DNA of 40,977 nt from the NCBI GenBank assembly GCA_013286425.1, contig JABDFS010000018.1, forward strand, positions 1 to 40,977, read 5' to 3'. The position numbers and the translations under genes were made by a program. The DNA comes from Bacteroidota bacterium. GTDB taxonomy: Bacteria; Bacteroidota; Bacteroidia; Chitinophagales; Chitinophagaceae. The notes beneath the pieces are model-generated. The model was not told where the DNA came from and searched no databases. It was given only the letters and a program-made list of their open reading frames with translations. Positions 24,101 through 32,166 of this stretch are shown here, in pieces. Within the stretch, counting starts at the first letter, position 1, and the number at the start of each line of letters is the position of its first letter.

Positions 24101-26236
24101 TAAATTCAGCTTATGTGCATTCAATGTATCAACTAACAAATCAAGTTTTAATGCAGGATATTTTGTATGAAGGTCTGCTGTTGCATCAAGGTTGAGCGAA
24201 ATGTTTTCATCTTTAATTGTTGCGGTTGTATGATCAACACCATTATTCATTTCACCGTTAACATTCAACCCCTGGTAAGTGTAACCTTTTACCTGTGCAC
24301 TCACAACATCAAGATTATATTTTGCATTGGCCTTTTTTACATCAAAGCCTGAACCGCTTGCTGTAAGGTTTGCAGTTATCAATCCAACGTTTTGCGGTTG
24401 CTTCATCAAATAACCTGCATCAACATTCTGAAGGCTTGCTTTAACATTGTACACTTCCTTCTGCTTCATACTTCCGTCAACATTAATATTGCCTTTATTG
24501 GTTTTTAAAGCAAGTTGTGTTGCAAATGCATTCATACCTCCTTTAAAAAATCCGGTTAATGCAAACCTGTCGGGCAGATCAAAATTGTCAGGTAATGTTT
24601 TTGGAGGAACTAAACTGAGTATATCTTTTTTTGTTGAAGTGAATTGATTGATCTTAACGTTATAATAAGCGCGCTTTGCATCGGGCAAACCTTTTAAGTT
24701 GCCGGATAATTTTATGTAGGTATCACCAAAGCCGCTTAATTCAAAAACAGGGATTGTAATATCTTTTACATAGCCTTTTGCAGATGCATTTAATTTAATA
24801 ACTGAAATTTTATATGCCTGTAAATTTCTTTTATAAGAAGGCATGAACGCAAGCACATCTTTCATTGCAATTCTTGAATTAGGAAGATTTGCATCGATAT
24901 ATAAGTTGCCGATGTTTTTTGATACTGCTGCAATGGAAGGATATTTTACAATCAATTTGTTTTGAATGATTGTACCATCTGTTTGCAGCAACAGATCAGT
25001 AAGCGATGCAGTTGTATCGCTGTAATAGAACTTTGTATGAAATTTCTGAAGCGTTAAGCCACTCTTTTCGTTTAATGCAAGCTGGTTGATGTTGCCTTTG
25101 AAAACATCCGGCGTAAAATTCATGCTGTCGCCATTCAATATAAAGTTTGTTATATGTAAATGGCTTGCATCAAAACCTTCTTTCAATGGCTTGCTGTTGT
25201 TATCATCATAGATCAGTTCATTATTATTAAAGCTTGCTTTCGATAATAAAAATTTCCATGGGTTATTCAATTGACTATCTGTTTTTGCAACCACTACATC
25301 TTTTGTTTCTTTTGCTTCCTGCGATTTACCCAAACCAATTTTTATAACTGAATTATTAAACGTAAAATCTTTCAAACCAACATTAAGGTTTTGTAGATTG
25401 ATATTTTCCGGATGTGTAGTTAACTCCCCAATCTTCAAAAATGCCCCAAGTGCTGAAGCATCATTTTTATAATTGAAGAGAATGTTGCTGAAATCAACGC
25501 CTTTAATTTCAATAACAGGATTGGATGAAGCATTAGCCGCAGGCGGCGCAACGGAACTTGTACTGTCTTTTACTTTAATGAGTGGTTTGTATTGGTAAAC
25601 TTTTGTGTTTACATCAGAAAGATTTATGTCGTTTATTTTGAAGATGAGTTTATCAGGGTCGAACGTTTTAATGCTTGTGTTGAAATTGCCGATATAACAA
25701 TAAGCGTTGTTGCCTGTTTCATCATCATGAAATCTTAGCGTAATATTTTTAAGAATGATCTTACCGATATTAAACTTCATTGACGCAGAAGTATCTGCAG
25801 GTGTTGGTTGTTTGGGTTCTCCGGCAAAAGCTTTTACAATGTAATCGTAATTAAAAACAGTATCAGGATTAAGCCTGTAAACATTTGCTTTTATGTTACT
25901 AAGTTCAAGATAAGAAAGGTCTACTTCACCTTTTAATAATTTAAACAAAGCAATATCGACACGTATTTTTCCGCCGTATAACAGCGTATCTTTTTTCTGG
26001 TCTTCGAAATAAATATTCTCCAATACAAGTCGCTTGGGAAAATCAAGACTTAACCTGCCTATTTCAACTTTTGTTTTAATTTTTCCCTGTACGTAAGCAA
26101 CTACTTTATCTTTTGCAAAATTCTGTACTGCCGGTACCTGGATTAAAATGTAAACGAGCAGGATTAAAAAAATAATAATGCCTATAATCCATGCAACTAC
26201 TTTTACAACCTTACCAATTATTTTTTTAGCGCTCAA
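21161..26236 (-). CDS. tamB: TamB, translocation and assembly module inner-membrane component
   Basis: The 1691-residue protein has an N-terminal membrane anchor (VVAWIIGIIIFLILLVYILI, ~14-33), an AsmA-like start (KDKVVAYVQGKIKTKVEIGRLSLDFPKRLVLENIYFED) and a long run of beta-strand repeats. The C-terminal TamB/DUF490 domain (~1300-1640) includes LPFQVVLHMTGELLKPVITFDITLPD and FALLLLGRFVQENPF. TamB proteins form a long hydrophobic groove between inner and outer membranes. The Gln/Lys/Glu-rich tail is low complexity. The start is a TTG (26234-26236) because no ATG precedes the anchor. It is the first gene of the pair with tamL. Confidence 0.95.
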   Translation of the reverse strand: MSAKKIIGKVVKVVAWIIGIIIFLILLVYILIQVPAVQNFAKDKVVAYVQGKIKTKVEIGRLSLDFPKRLVLENIYFEDQKKDTLLYGGKIRVDIALFKLLKGEVDLSYLELSNIKANVYRLNPDTVFNYDYIVKAFAGEPKQPTPADTSASMKFNIGKIILKNITLRFHDDETGNNAYCYIGNFNTSIKTFDPDKLIFKINDINLSDVNTKVYQYKPLIKVKDSTSSVAPPAANASSNPVIEIKGVDFSNILFNYKNDASALGAFLKIGELTTHPENINLQNLNVGLKDFTFNNSVIKIGLGKSQEAKETKDVVVAKTDSQLNNPWKFLLSKASFNNNELIYDDNNSKPLKEGFDASHLHITNFILNGDSMNFTPDVFKGNINQLALNEKSGLTLQKFHTKFYYSDTTASLTDLLLQTDGTIIQNKLIVKYPSIAAVSKNIGNLYIDANLPNSRIAMKDVLAFMPSYKRNLQAYKISVIKLNASAKGYVKDITIPVFELSGFGDTYIKLSGNLKGLPDAKRAYYNVKINQFTSTKKDILSLVPPKTLPDNFDLPDRFALTGFFKGGMNAFATQLALKTNKGNINVDGSMKQKEVYNVKASLQNVDAGYLMKQPQNVGLITANLTASGSGFDVKKANAKYNLDVVSAQVKGYTYQGLNVNGEMNNGVDHTTATIKDENISLNLDATADLHTKYPALKLDLLVDTLNAHKLNLMTDTLSLSGHIIADLPSTNPDDLVGSIYVNNLSVTRAGQKLYTDSLSIVASGDSTNKTITINSDDALNASLVGQYKLTEFAQALQQIINEYYKLPGYQQKPIEAENWQFNAVIKPHGLVLQLAPQLQGSDSVIVNAHMNTAHNDLGLIAKSGRILYTTNTIDSLNINAQTAGDSLNINASVNGIKAGSTQLYKTAVKASLANNKLDADVSSADAKGKADYTLGALLEQVGSGFKISLKPPDLLLDGDKWSVGEGNSIQYDSTGIIVNNFGISQGNQSININSESPSVTAPIKVDLKNFEIATITKLAHQDSLLASGVINGTAEVTNPTKNMVFTSDITVNNLTYKLDTIGNIAIKVDNKTANTYNADVAITGNNNDVHLTGMYYTGEGKMDLNLALNQLNLAIIKPFAAGQIDDIKGFLKGNVKINGTTANPQIDGNFNFDSAYIIPTISGERFTLPNDAVNINSTGIHFNNFTLLDSAGNKAVLNGSVLTTDFKDYGFDLSLNANNFQLVNAPQSTDRIFYGKLNIDAKAQVKGDMASPTVTGDLKVNKQTDFVFVLPQSDPEVVTREGVVKFVDKDHPEDTLVTKVVLDSLNMANLAGMDLNANIETDSAAKFTIIVDQRNGDALTIKGRADLNGGIDKSGKMSLTGTYELQSGSYNLTLSILKRQFLIQKGSVVTWTGDPTAANIDVTAVYVANTASIDLMEATSAASSTDMTKYKEKLPFQVVLHMTGELLKPVITFDITLPDREASEWTDVNDKLQQIRADDAELNKQVFALLLLGRFVQENPFASSGGSSIENQVRESASRILTDQLNNLAGSLIKGVDINFGLESGEDYVTGTAANKTDLNVTVSKKLLNDRLRVDVGSDFQLEGPSNTNQSTATPAGDISVEYQLTQDGRYRVRVYQVNEYEADIEGQVIETGMSFIMAFDYNELKDIFGHRKEAKEVKEHNKQVTKQDEQQKASQEQQNSSQQVQPVKAP

Positions 26237-26346
26237 ATAGGTTCGTTTTATTCTTAATAATACTTAGCCGGCTTGTTTAAAGCTGAAATTACTTATAAGC
26301 AGGATTTCTTTTAAATCTTTTGAGAAATAGGCAGATACAATGCCAA

Positions 26347-27243
26347 TTATTTTTTGGCAATATAAATAATCGAACTGCAGTTTGCAGGTTTGCCTAAGGT
26401 TTTTAGATTAGAAACGGCACCGTTGGTAAATGCTTTTAAAAAATTGCTTTTTCCGGAAATATATTTTTCGCTCAGCAGGCTAACATAAAAACTATCGAAC
26501 CACATTGGTTTTTGTTGCATCGATTTAAAGTGATGAGCGTTTAAAAGCAGTTGCATGCTTTCCGGAGAAAAATGATATAAATGTCTCGGCACATCATAAG
26601 CAGCCCAGTTATAAGCATAAGTTTTTGCATCATAGCTTGTATAATTGGGAACAGCAATAATTAATGTGCCGCCATCAACTAACAAAGAAAAAAATGTATC
26701 AAGATATTTATGCAGATGGTGCACATGTTCCAGCACATGCCATAATGTAATTACATCAAATGTTTTTGGCTGAAGGCTGAATAAATTTTCTGTTGGTTGT
26801 AATTCAATACCAAAATCTTTCAATGCATTTGCTCTTGCAGTTTCATCAGGTTCAAGCGCGGTAACATTCCATCCCCTGTTCTTCAAAGTTGATGCAAACG
26901 CGCCGGTGCCTGCGCCAATGTCTAATAAATTACCTTTCTTTTTGCTGCTGCTTTTTTCAATCAGCTTTCTTTTTGATTGCAACGTGAAAGAACGAACAGT
27001 ATGATATAATTTATTTACTAAACCCTTTGAAGTATTGGAATGAGAAATGTATGCTGAAGACTGATAATAACTGCCGATACTTTTTTCATCGGGAACATCC
27101 TGTGTAAAGCGAAGTTTGCAGTTGTTGCATTGCCATATTTCAAAATATTCTTTGCTTACTGTTTCATCTTTTGCTTTTAATGCAAAAGTTATATCAGCAC
27201 TTTTGCAAACAGGGCAATGGTTGTAATGAATTAAATCGGTCAT
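26347..27243 (-). CDS. Class I SAM-dependent methyltransferase with N-terminal zinc ribbon
   Basis: The 298-residue protein has two CxxC pairs (10-13 and 39-42) that form a predicted zinc ribbon. A Rossmann methyltransferase follows: SAM motif I LLDIGAGTGAFA (~106-117), acidic VTALEPD end of strand 2, and ITLWHVLEHVHHLHKYL. Similar proteins methylate sugars or small molecules in polysaccharide pathways, but substrate cannot be read from the sequence. The ATG overlaps the stop of the cysteine desulfurase gene by one base (TAATG), indicating translational coupling. A function in thio-modification is therefore possible but unproven. Confidence 0.88.
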   Translation of the reverse strand: MTDLIHYNHCPVCKSADITFALKAKDETVSKEYFEIWQCNNCKLRFTQDVPDEKSIGSYYQSSAYISHSNTSKGLVNKLYHTVRSFTLQSKRKLIEKSSSKKKGNLLDIGAGTGAFASTLKNRGWNVTALEPDETARANALKDFGIELQPTENLFSLQPKTFDVITLWHVLEHVHHLHKYLDTFFSLLVDGGTLIIAVPNYTSYDAKTYAYNWAAYDVPRHLYHFSPESMQLLLNAHHFKSMQQKPMWFDSFYVSLLSEKYISGKSNFLKAFTNGAVSNLKTLGKPANCSSIIYIAKK

Positions 27244-28373
27244 TAAATAAGTTCTTTCAGTTTTTCAACTACTGTATCAATTTCTTCTTTTGTATTATGC
27301 CTGCTGAAAGAAAAACGAACGGTAATAAAATCAGATTGCGGATTTATTGCGCTTATAACATGACTGCTTACGCTGGCACCGCTGGTGCACGCGCTGCCGC
27401 CACTGGCACAAATATTATTGATGTCGAGATTGAATAAGATCAATTCACTCTTTTCTGTTTTAGGAAAATTCGCGCTTAGCACTGTATATAAACTGCAGCC
27501 TTTTACATCGCCGTTAAAGCTTACATCTTTAATTGAATTACATAATTGCTGCATCATGTATTGTTTCAGTTCATTAATATATGCTTTATCAGCTTCATGA
27601 TTTTTTGTAGCGAGTTCCAAAGCTTTGGCAAAGCCAACAATGCCATAAATATTTTCTGTGCCTGCACGCATGTTTCTTTCCTGCGCGCCGCCTTGTATAA
27701 ACGGTTTTATTTTATTTTTCTCGCTGATGTAAATAATGCCAACACCTTTTGGGCCGTGAAATTTATGTGCAGCGCCATTTATAAAATCAACCGGCATTGC
27801 ATGAAGGTTAAACGGAAAGTGACCGACCGTTTGCACTGTATCGCTATGAAATAATGCGTTGTGTTTTTTGCATAATTCTCCAACAGCATTGATATCTGTT
27901 ATGTTGCCGATCTCATTATTGGCATGCATTAGTGTCACCAACGTTTTTTTATTTGATGATGCAAGCAATCGTTCCAAATCATTCAAATCAATATGCCCGT
28001 TCGGTAAAACATTTACAAATTCAAGCTCAATATTTTTTTGTTTGTACAAATTTTCAATCGTGTGCAATGTTGCATGGTGTTCTAATGGTGAAGAAATAAT
28101 TCTTTCACAGCCCAGATCATTAACAGCAGCATTAACAGCCATGTTCGTGCTTTCGGTTCCACCGCTTGTAAAAAATATTTCACCGGGATTTGCGCCTAAT
28201 ATCTTTGCCACTGTTTTACGCGCATTTTCAACAGCAAGCCTTGTTTCCCTTCCATAACTGTAAATAGAGGAAGGGTTGCCAAAATGCGTGGTTAAATAAG
28301 GCATCATTACTTCTAAAACTTCTGCATCAAGTGGTGTAGTTGCAGCGTTATCAAAATAAATTCTTGTTTGCAT
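27243..28373 (-). CDS. Cysteine desulfurase (IscS/NifS family)
   Basis: The 376-residue PLP enzyme carries MQTRIYFDNAATTPLDAEVL, FTSGGTESTNMA, LEHHAT, Lys204 (GAAHKFHGPKGVG) for the Schiff base, and catalytic Cys329 in the short SGGSACTSG loop typical of group I. The reaction moves sulfur from L-cysteine to an enzyme persulfide for Fe-S clusters or tRNA thiolation. No iscU or other Fe-S assembly gene is adjacent. Instead it is coupled to a methyltransferase gene, so a tRNA or small-molecule sulfur role is possible. It diverges from the toxin-antitoxin locus across 69 bp. Confidence 0.93.
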   Translation of the reverse strand: MQTRIYFDNAATTPLDAEVLEVMMPYLTTHFGNPSSIYSYGRETRLAVENARKTVAKILGANPGEIFFTSGGTESTNMAVNAAVNDLGCERIISSPLEHHATLHTIENLYKQKNIELEFVNVLPNGHIDLNDLERLLASSNKKTLVTLMHANNEIGNITDINAVGELCKKHNALFHSDTVQTVGHFPFNLHAMPVDFINGAAHKFHGPKGVGIIYISEKNKIKPFIQGGAQERNMRAGTENIYGIVGFAKALELATKNHEADKAYINELKQYMMQQLCNSIKDVSFNGDVKGCSLYTVLSANFPKTEKSELILFNLDINNICASGGSACTSGASVSSHVISAINPQSDFITVRFSFSRHNTKEEIDTVVEKLKELI

Positions 28374-28442
28374 ACATCAAATCAAAACTTAACAAAGCTG
28401 CGAAGGTAAAAGCTATCGGCTTTAAAAATTAAAATTAAATTT

Positions 28443-28676
28443 GTGAAAACTATTTTTATCAGCGTATCGGAACTTAAAGAAAAGTTACATCAGTATATAG
28501 AAAATTCTGATGAATTGCTGTTGACGGAGATGTACAAAATGATTTCAGATGAAGATGCGCCTTATAATTATTCTGTGGATGATATTGAAGCATTTTATAA
28601 AAGACGCCAGGATTTTTTAAATGGAAAAGGAAAGAATTATACTATTTCGGATTCAATAAACAGCATTAAACGTTAA
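28443..28676 (+). CDS. Putative type II antitoxin
   Basis: The 77-residue acidic protein starts at a GTG (VKTIFISVSELKEKLHQYIE) and is mostly helical, with a C-terminal tail (FYKRRQDFLNGKGKNYTISD) that could wrap a toxin. The stop overlaps the ATG of a RelE/ParE-like toxin pseudogene by one base (TAATG), the classic antitoxin-toxin arrangement. It is not an obvious member of a named antitoxin family, so the call rests on size, position and overlap. The partner is broken, so this antitoxin may now be a free remnant, or it may protect against related toxins elsewhere. Confidence 0.65.
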   Translation: MKTIFISVSELKEKLHQYIENSDELLLTEMYKMISDEDAPYNYSVDDIEAFYKRRQDFLNGKGKNYTISDSINSIKR

Positions 28677-28955
28677 TGCCCTACCTTGTTATAATTTGGG
28701 AAGAAGCCCACCTGGAAATTTTAGAAGCTTATAATTATTATCAATCCAGATCTTTTAATCTTTGAGAACGTTTTCTAAATGAATTATTAAAACGTTATGA
28801 AGAAATTTCTATTCATCCGGAACATTATAGATATATAGATGATAAGAAAATTCTCCGTGATGTAAAGCTTCATCATTTTCCATACTTAATTGTATGATGA
28901 TACTGTAATTATTTATTCTGTTTTTAACGGCTATAAAAAACCAAAGCGTTATTAA
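28676..28955 (+). pseudogene. Broken ParE/RelE-type toxin gene
   Basis: The first reading frame gives MPYLVIIWEEAHLEILEAYN and then SFNL, an in-frame TGA at codon 30 (28763-28765), then ERFLNELLKRYEEISIHPEH and DVKLHHFPYLIV. After position ~28892 the continuation YDDTVIIYSVFNGYKKPKRY lies in the +1 frame. Joined together, this is a complete ~92-residue ParE/RelE fold (ERF helix, FPYLIVY strand, VFNGYKKP end). A stop plus a frameshift inactivates it. The TGA may come from a GGA Gly codon (G-ERF is usual). Sequencing error could explain one lesion but less easily both. Confidence 0.85.
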
Positions 28956-28988
28956 TTTCTCCCGCCGGAAACAAGCCAACACAAATCT

Positions 28989-28996
28989 TACATTTG
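28989..28996 (+). promoter_or_regulatory. Candidate -7 element of the CBS-type gene
   Basis: TACATTTG matches the Bacteroidota -7 pattern TAnnTTTG exactly, 17 bp before the ATG. That would give a short leader. No clear -33 TTG is present at 18-21 bp. Confidence 0.4.
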
Positions 28997-29012
28997 CGCA
29001 AATATTTTATTT

Positions 29013-30374
29013 ATGTGGAAGAATAATATACTTGAAACGATTGGAAATACACCGTTAATCAAACTGAATAAAATAACAAAAGACCTGCCTTGCACTGTGT
29101 TGGCAAAAGTGGATTATTTTAATCCCGGTAATTCTATTAAAGACCGCATGGCTTTAAAGATGGTTGAAGTGGCTGAACAGGAAGGTAAATTAAAACCAGG
29201 CGGAACTATCATTGAGTGTACATCAGGTAATACAGGAATGGGTTTGGCGCTGGCTGCGTGCGTAAAAGGTTATCGTTGCATCTTCACCACAACAGATAAA
29301 CAATCAAAAGAGAAGATGGATATTTTAAAAGCTGTTGGTGCAGAAGTTATTGTTTGTCCAACCAACGTTGAGCCTGAAGATCCACGCAGTTATTATTCCG
29401 TTGCAAGAAGATTAGCGAAAGAAATTCCCAACTCTTATTTCTTCAATCAATATGATAATCTCGCTAACAGATTAGCTCACTATGAAACAACCGGACCTGA
29501 AATATGGGAACAAACAGAAGGTAAGATCACGCATCTTGTTTGCACTGCAGGAACAGGCGGAACCGTTACCGGAACAGCACAGTTTTTAAAAGAGAAAAAT
29601 CCGGGCATACAGGTGTGGGCAATTGATGTATACGGTTCATTGCTTACAAAATATTTTAAGACTGGTGAAGTTGATATGAATGAAGTGCATCCTTACATTA
29701 GTGAAGGTTTTGGTGAAGACTTTGTGCCACAGAATTATGATATGAGCGTGATAGATGCTTTTGAACAGGTGACAGATAAAGATGGTGCGATCATGGCACG
29801 CCGCATTGCAAAAGAAGAAGGCATTTTTATTGGTTACAGTGCCGGCAGTTGCATACAGGGCCTGATGCAGTTAAAAGATAAATTGAAAAAAGATGACCTC
29901 GTGGTTTGTATATTTCATGACCATGGAAGCCGTTATGTTGCAAAAATTTATAATGACCAATGGATGATGGAACGGGGCTTTTTAGATGTAAAAACATTTA
30001 AAGATATTGTGAATGCGAGAGCAGGAAAGAAGTTGGTTACTGTTCAGCCAACACAAACTGTTGCTGAAGCTGTTGAACTGATGAAGAAATATGATATTGA
30101 AAATATTCCTGTAATGAACGGCAACACCGATGGCATTATTGGCGCAATAAGTGAAACCGGTTTATTCCAAAAAGTCTTTGATCATCCTGAATTGAAAGAA
30201 GCAACTGTTGAAAGCATAATGGAGCATGCATATCCTTTGGTTGATTTTGATACACCGGTTGAACGTTTGGGCAGCCTGATCAATAAAGGAAATGGTGCTG
30301 TGCTGGCGAAAGATGAGACTGGCAATTACCACATCGTTACAAAATATGATGTGATACAAAGTTTGGCGAAATAG
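29013..30374 (+). CDS. cbs: Cystathionine beta-synthase-type PLP enzyme with CBS pair
   Basis: The 453-residue protein has a fold-type II catalytic domain (1-~320) with TIGNTPLIKLNKI, PLP-binding Lys43 (NPGNSIKDRM), phosphate/substrate loop ECTSGNTGMGLA and GTGGTVTGTAQFL. A C-terminal CBS-domain pair follows (~335-453: MKKYDIENIPVMNG, VESIMEHAYPLVD). CBS domains bind adenosyl ligands and regulate activity. The reaction is most likely serine plus homocysteine to cystathionine, though cysteine-synthase activity in such proteins cannot be excluded from sequence. It is followed by an inverted repeat and a Nudix-DinB gene set. Confidence 0.9.
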   Translation: MWKNNILETIGNTPLIKLNKITKDLPCTVLAKVDYFNPGNSIKDRMALKMVEVAEQEGKLKPGGTIIECTSGNTGMGLALAACVKGYRCIFTTTDKQSKEKMDILKAVGAEVIVCPTNVEPEDPRSYYSVARRLAKEIPNSYFFNQYDNLANRLAHYETTGPEIWEQTEGKITHLVCTAGTGGTVTGTAQFLKEKNPGIQVWAIDVYGSLLTKYFKTGEVDMNEVHPYISEGFGEDFVPQNYDMSVIDAFEQVTDKDGAIMARRIAKEEGIFIGYSAGSCIQGLMQLKDKLKKDDLVVCIFHDHGSRYVAKIYNDQWMMERGFLDVKTFKDIVNARAGKKLVTVQPTQTVAEAVELMKKYDIENIPVMNGNTDGIIGAISETGLFQKVFDHPELKEATVESIMEHAYPLVDFDTPVERLGSLINKGNGAVLAKDETGNYHIVTKYDVIQSLAK

Positions 30375-30390
30375 TAAGAGGCGAAGGGTT

Positions 30391-30441
30391 AGAAGTGAGA
30401 TGTGGGAAGTGAACTCGTCTCACATTTTACCTCTCACTTCT
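30391..30441. repeat. Inverted repeat between cbs and nudK
   Basis: Perfect 10-bp arms AGAAGTGAGA (30391-30400) and TCTCACTTCT (30432-30441) are extended by TGTG/CACA with an internal bulge. The right side belongs to a dispersed CTCAC-rich motif also seen at 18807-18840 and 36970-36995. There is no T-run after it, so it may attenuate rather than terminate. Confidence 0.5.
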
Positions 30442-30457
30442 CACTAAAACATAACCA

Positions 30458-31036
30458 ATGATTAATAACGTAAAGATTCTTAAGACTGACATTCTCTCCG
30501 ATAACTGGTATGTTCTTAAAAAAGTAACATACGAATACACCAAAAAGGATGGAACCAAACTAACCCAATCAAGAGAAGCTTACGACAGAGGCAATGGCGC
30601 AACCATTCTTTTATATAACCTTCAGCAAAGAACTGTAATACTTACAAAGCAATTCAGGTTACCAACTTTTATCAATGGAAATAAAGATGGAATGTTGATT
30701 GAAACTTGTGCAGGTCTGTTAGATAAAGAAAATCCTGAAGATTGCATTAAACGTGAAACGGAAGAGGAAACAGGTTATAAAATATCTGAAATAAAGAAAG
30801 TCTTTGAAGCATACATGTCGCCGGGTTCGGTAACAGAAATATTATACTTCTTTATTGCAGAATATTCAAAAGATATGAAGGTAAATGAAGGTGGCGGTGT
30901 TGAACATGAAGAAGAAAATATTGAAGTGCTTGAATTAAATATTGATACTGCAATGAACATGATTGAAGCCAGCGATATAAAAGATGCAAAAACAATAATG
31001 CTGCTTCAATACATTCGCTTAAATAAAATTTTATGA
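30458..31036 (+). CDS. nudK: GDP-mannose-type Nudix hydrolase NudK
   Basis: The 192-residue protein is close to E. coli NudK over its whole length: ILSDNWYVLKKVTYEY, SREAYDRGNGATILLYN, RTVILTKQFRLPTFINGN. The Nudix box runs from GLLDKENPEDC to ETEEETGYKI. The tail GGGVEHEEENIEVLEL and ASDIKDAKTIMLLQYI is also NudK-like. NudK hydrolyses GDP-mannose and related GDP-sugars with Mg2+ in the cytoplasm. It overlaps the next gene by four bases (ATGA), indicating coupled translation with the DinB/YfiT-like enzyme. Confidence 0.92.
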   Translation: MINNVKILKTDILSDNWYVLKKVTYEYTKKDGTKLTQSREAYDRGNGATILLYNLQQRTVILTKQFRLPTFINGNKDGMLIETCAGLLDKENPEDCIKRETEEETGYKISEIKKVFEAYMSPGSVTEILYFFIAEYSKDMKVNEGGGVEHEEENIEVLELNIDTAMNMIEASDIKDAKTIMLLQYIRLNKIL

Positions 31037-31560
31037 CAGATGATTTGAAATACCCGGTAGGAAAGTACCAGGTACAGCCATTCTCCCAAAAGCAAAAAGA
31101 AGAATGGCTGCTTGATATAAAATTCCTTCCTGCAGAACTGGAACTGGCTGTACAAAATTTAGATGAATACCAGTTGCAAACACCTTACCGGGAAGGAGGC
31201 TGGACAGTGCACCAACTCGTGCATCATATTGCAGACAGCCACATGAATGCATACATGCGTTTCAAACTTGGCCTTACTGAAGATAACCCCAACATAAAAC
31301 CTTACGAACAGGATGAATGGGCAAAGCTCAATGATACAAAAACATTACCCATCAATGTGTCTCTTACATTATTGCATGCATTGCATCAAAGATTGTATGC
31401 AACTATAAAGGACCTGCGCGATAACGAATGGGAACGTACTGTTTTTCACCCTGAACATAAAAAGAAAATAAGCCTGTGGGAATTGCTGGGCATGTATGCA
31501 TGGCATGGCCGGCATCATGTAACACACATAAAAAATTTAAAAGAAAGAAATAACTGGTAA
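31033..31560 (+). CDS. DinB/YfiT-family bacillithiol-transferase-like protein
   Basis: The 175-residue protein starts DLKYPVGKYQ and has a four-helix DinB fold with metal-ligand histidines: VHQLVHHIADSHMNAYMRF and YAWHGRHHVTHIKNL. This is the YfiT/BstA subfamily, metal-dependent transferases that act on thiols such as bacillithiol. Members are annotated as YfiT family bacillithiol transferases even in Bacteroidota, some of which make bacillithiol. It overlaps nudK by 4 bp and is followed 16 bp later by a second Nudix gene, so the three form an operon. Confidence 0.9.
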   Translation: MTDDLKYPVGKYQVQPFSQKQKEEWLLDIKFLPAELELAVQNLDEYQLQTPYREGGWTVHQLVHHIADSHMNAYMRFKLGLTEDNPNIKPYEQDEWAKLNDTKTLPINVSLTLLHALHQRLYATIKDLRDNEWERTVFHPEHKKKISLWELLGMYAWHGRHHVTHIKNLKERNNW

Positions 31561-31576
31561 TAATTAACAGCAAATA

Positions 31577-32164
31577 ATGAGTAATGAACAATTGAATAGC
31601 AACGATGATCATTTAAGATGGAAAACATTATCATCAGAATATCTTTCGCATGAAACATGGTTTACCGTAAGAAAAGATACCTGTGAAAAAAGTGATGGCT
31701 CTGTCGTAAACAATTATTACGTATTTGAATTTCCAGATTGGGCAACTGCATTTCCTATAACTGCTGAAGGAAAGATCATCATGACAAAACAATATCGCCA
31801 TGCATTGAATGAAGTTGGATTTGAATTACCCGGCGGCGTTGTTGAAAAAGGAGAGTCTTTTGAAGCGGGCATACAAAGAGAACTGCTTGAAGAAACAGGT
31901 TATGTATTTGATGAAATAAAACTGCTTGGGAAAATTTCTGCCAACCCATCAACCAACAGCAACCTGATGCACATGTTCCTGGCAACCGGCGGAAAAAAAG
32001 TTAGCGAACAATCACTCGATGCCAACGAAGAGATAGAAATACTTGAATTAAGCTTTGATGAATTAATGCAACTGGTTGATGAAAACAAGATCATGCAAAG
32101 CATGCACATCACCGCTATTTACTATGCATTAAAAGCGTTGGGCAAACTCAGTTATACCAAATAA
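31577..32164 (+). CDS. Nudix hydrolase, ADP-ribose-pyrophosphatase-like
   Basis: The 195-residue protein has a complete Nudix box: GGVVEKGESFEAGIQREL followed by LEETGYVF (residues ~77-102, consensus GX5EX7REUXEEXGU). An N-terminal region WKTLSSEYLSHETWFTVRKD precedes it, as in ADP-ribose or NADH-type pyrophosphatases. Exact substrate is not readable from sequence. It is the last gene of the nudK operon and converges with mscS, only 2 bp separating the stops. No terminator is visible there, so transcripts of the two strands may overlap. Confidence 0.88.
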   Translation: MSNEQLNSNDDHLRWKTLSSEYLSHETWFTVRKDTCEKSDGSVVNNYYVFEFPDWATAFPITAEGKIIMTKQYRHALNEVGFELPGGVVEKGESFEAGIQRELLEETGYVFDEIKLLGKISANPSTNSNLMHMFLATGGKKVSEQSLDANEEIEILELSFDELMQLVDENKIMQSMHITAIYYALKALGKLSYTK

Positions 32165-32166
32165 CT

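Noticed and set aside
28436-28443. TAAATTTG as a -7 promoter for the antitoxin
   Set aside because: It overlaps the GTG start codon itself, so it would start transcription inside the gene; AT-rich chance match.
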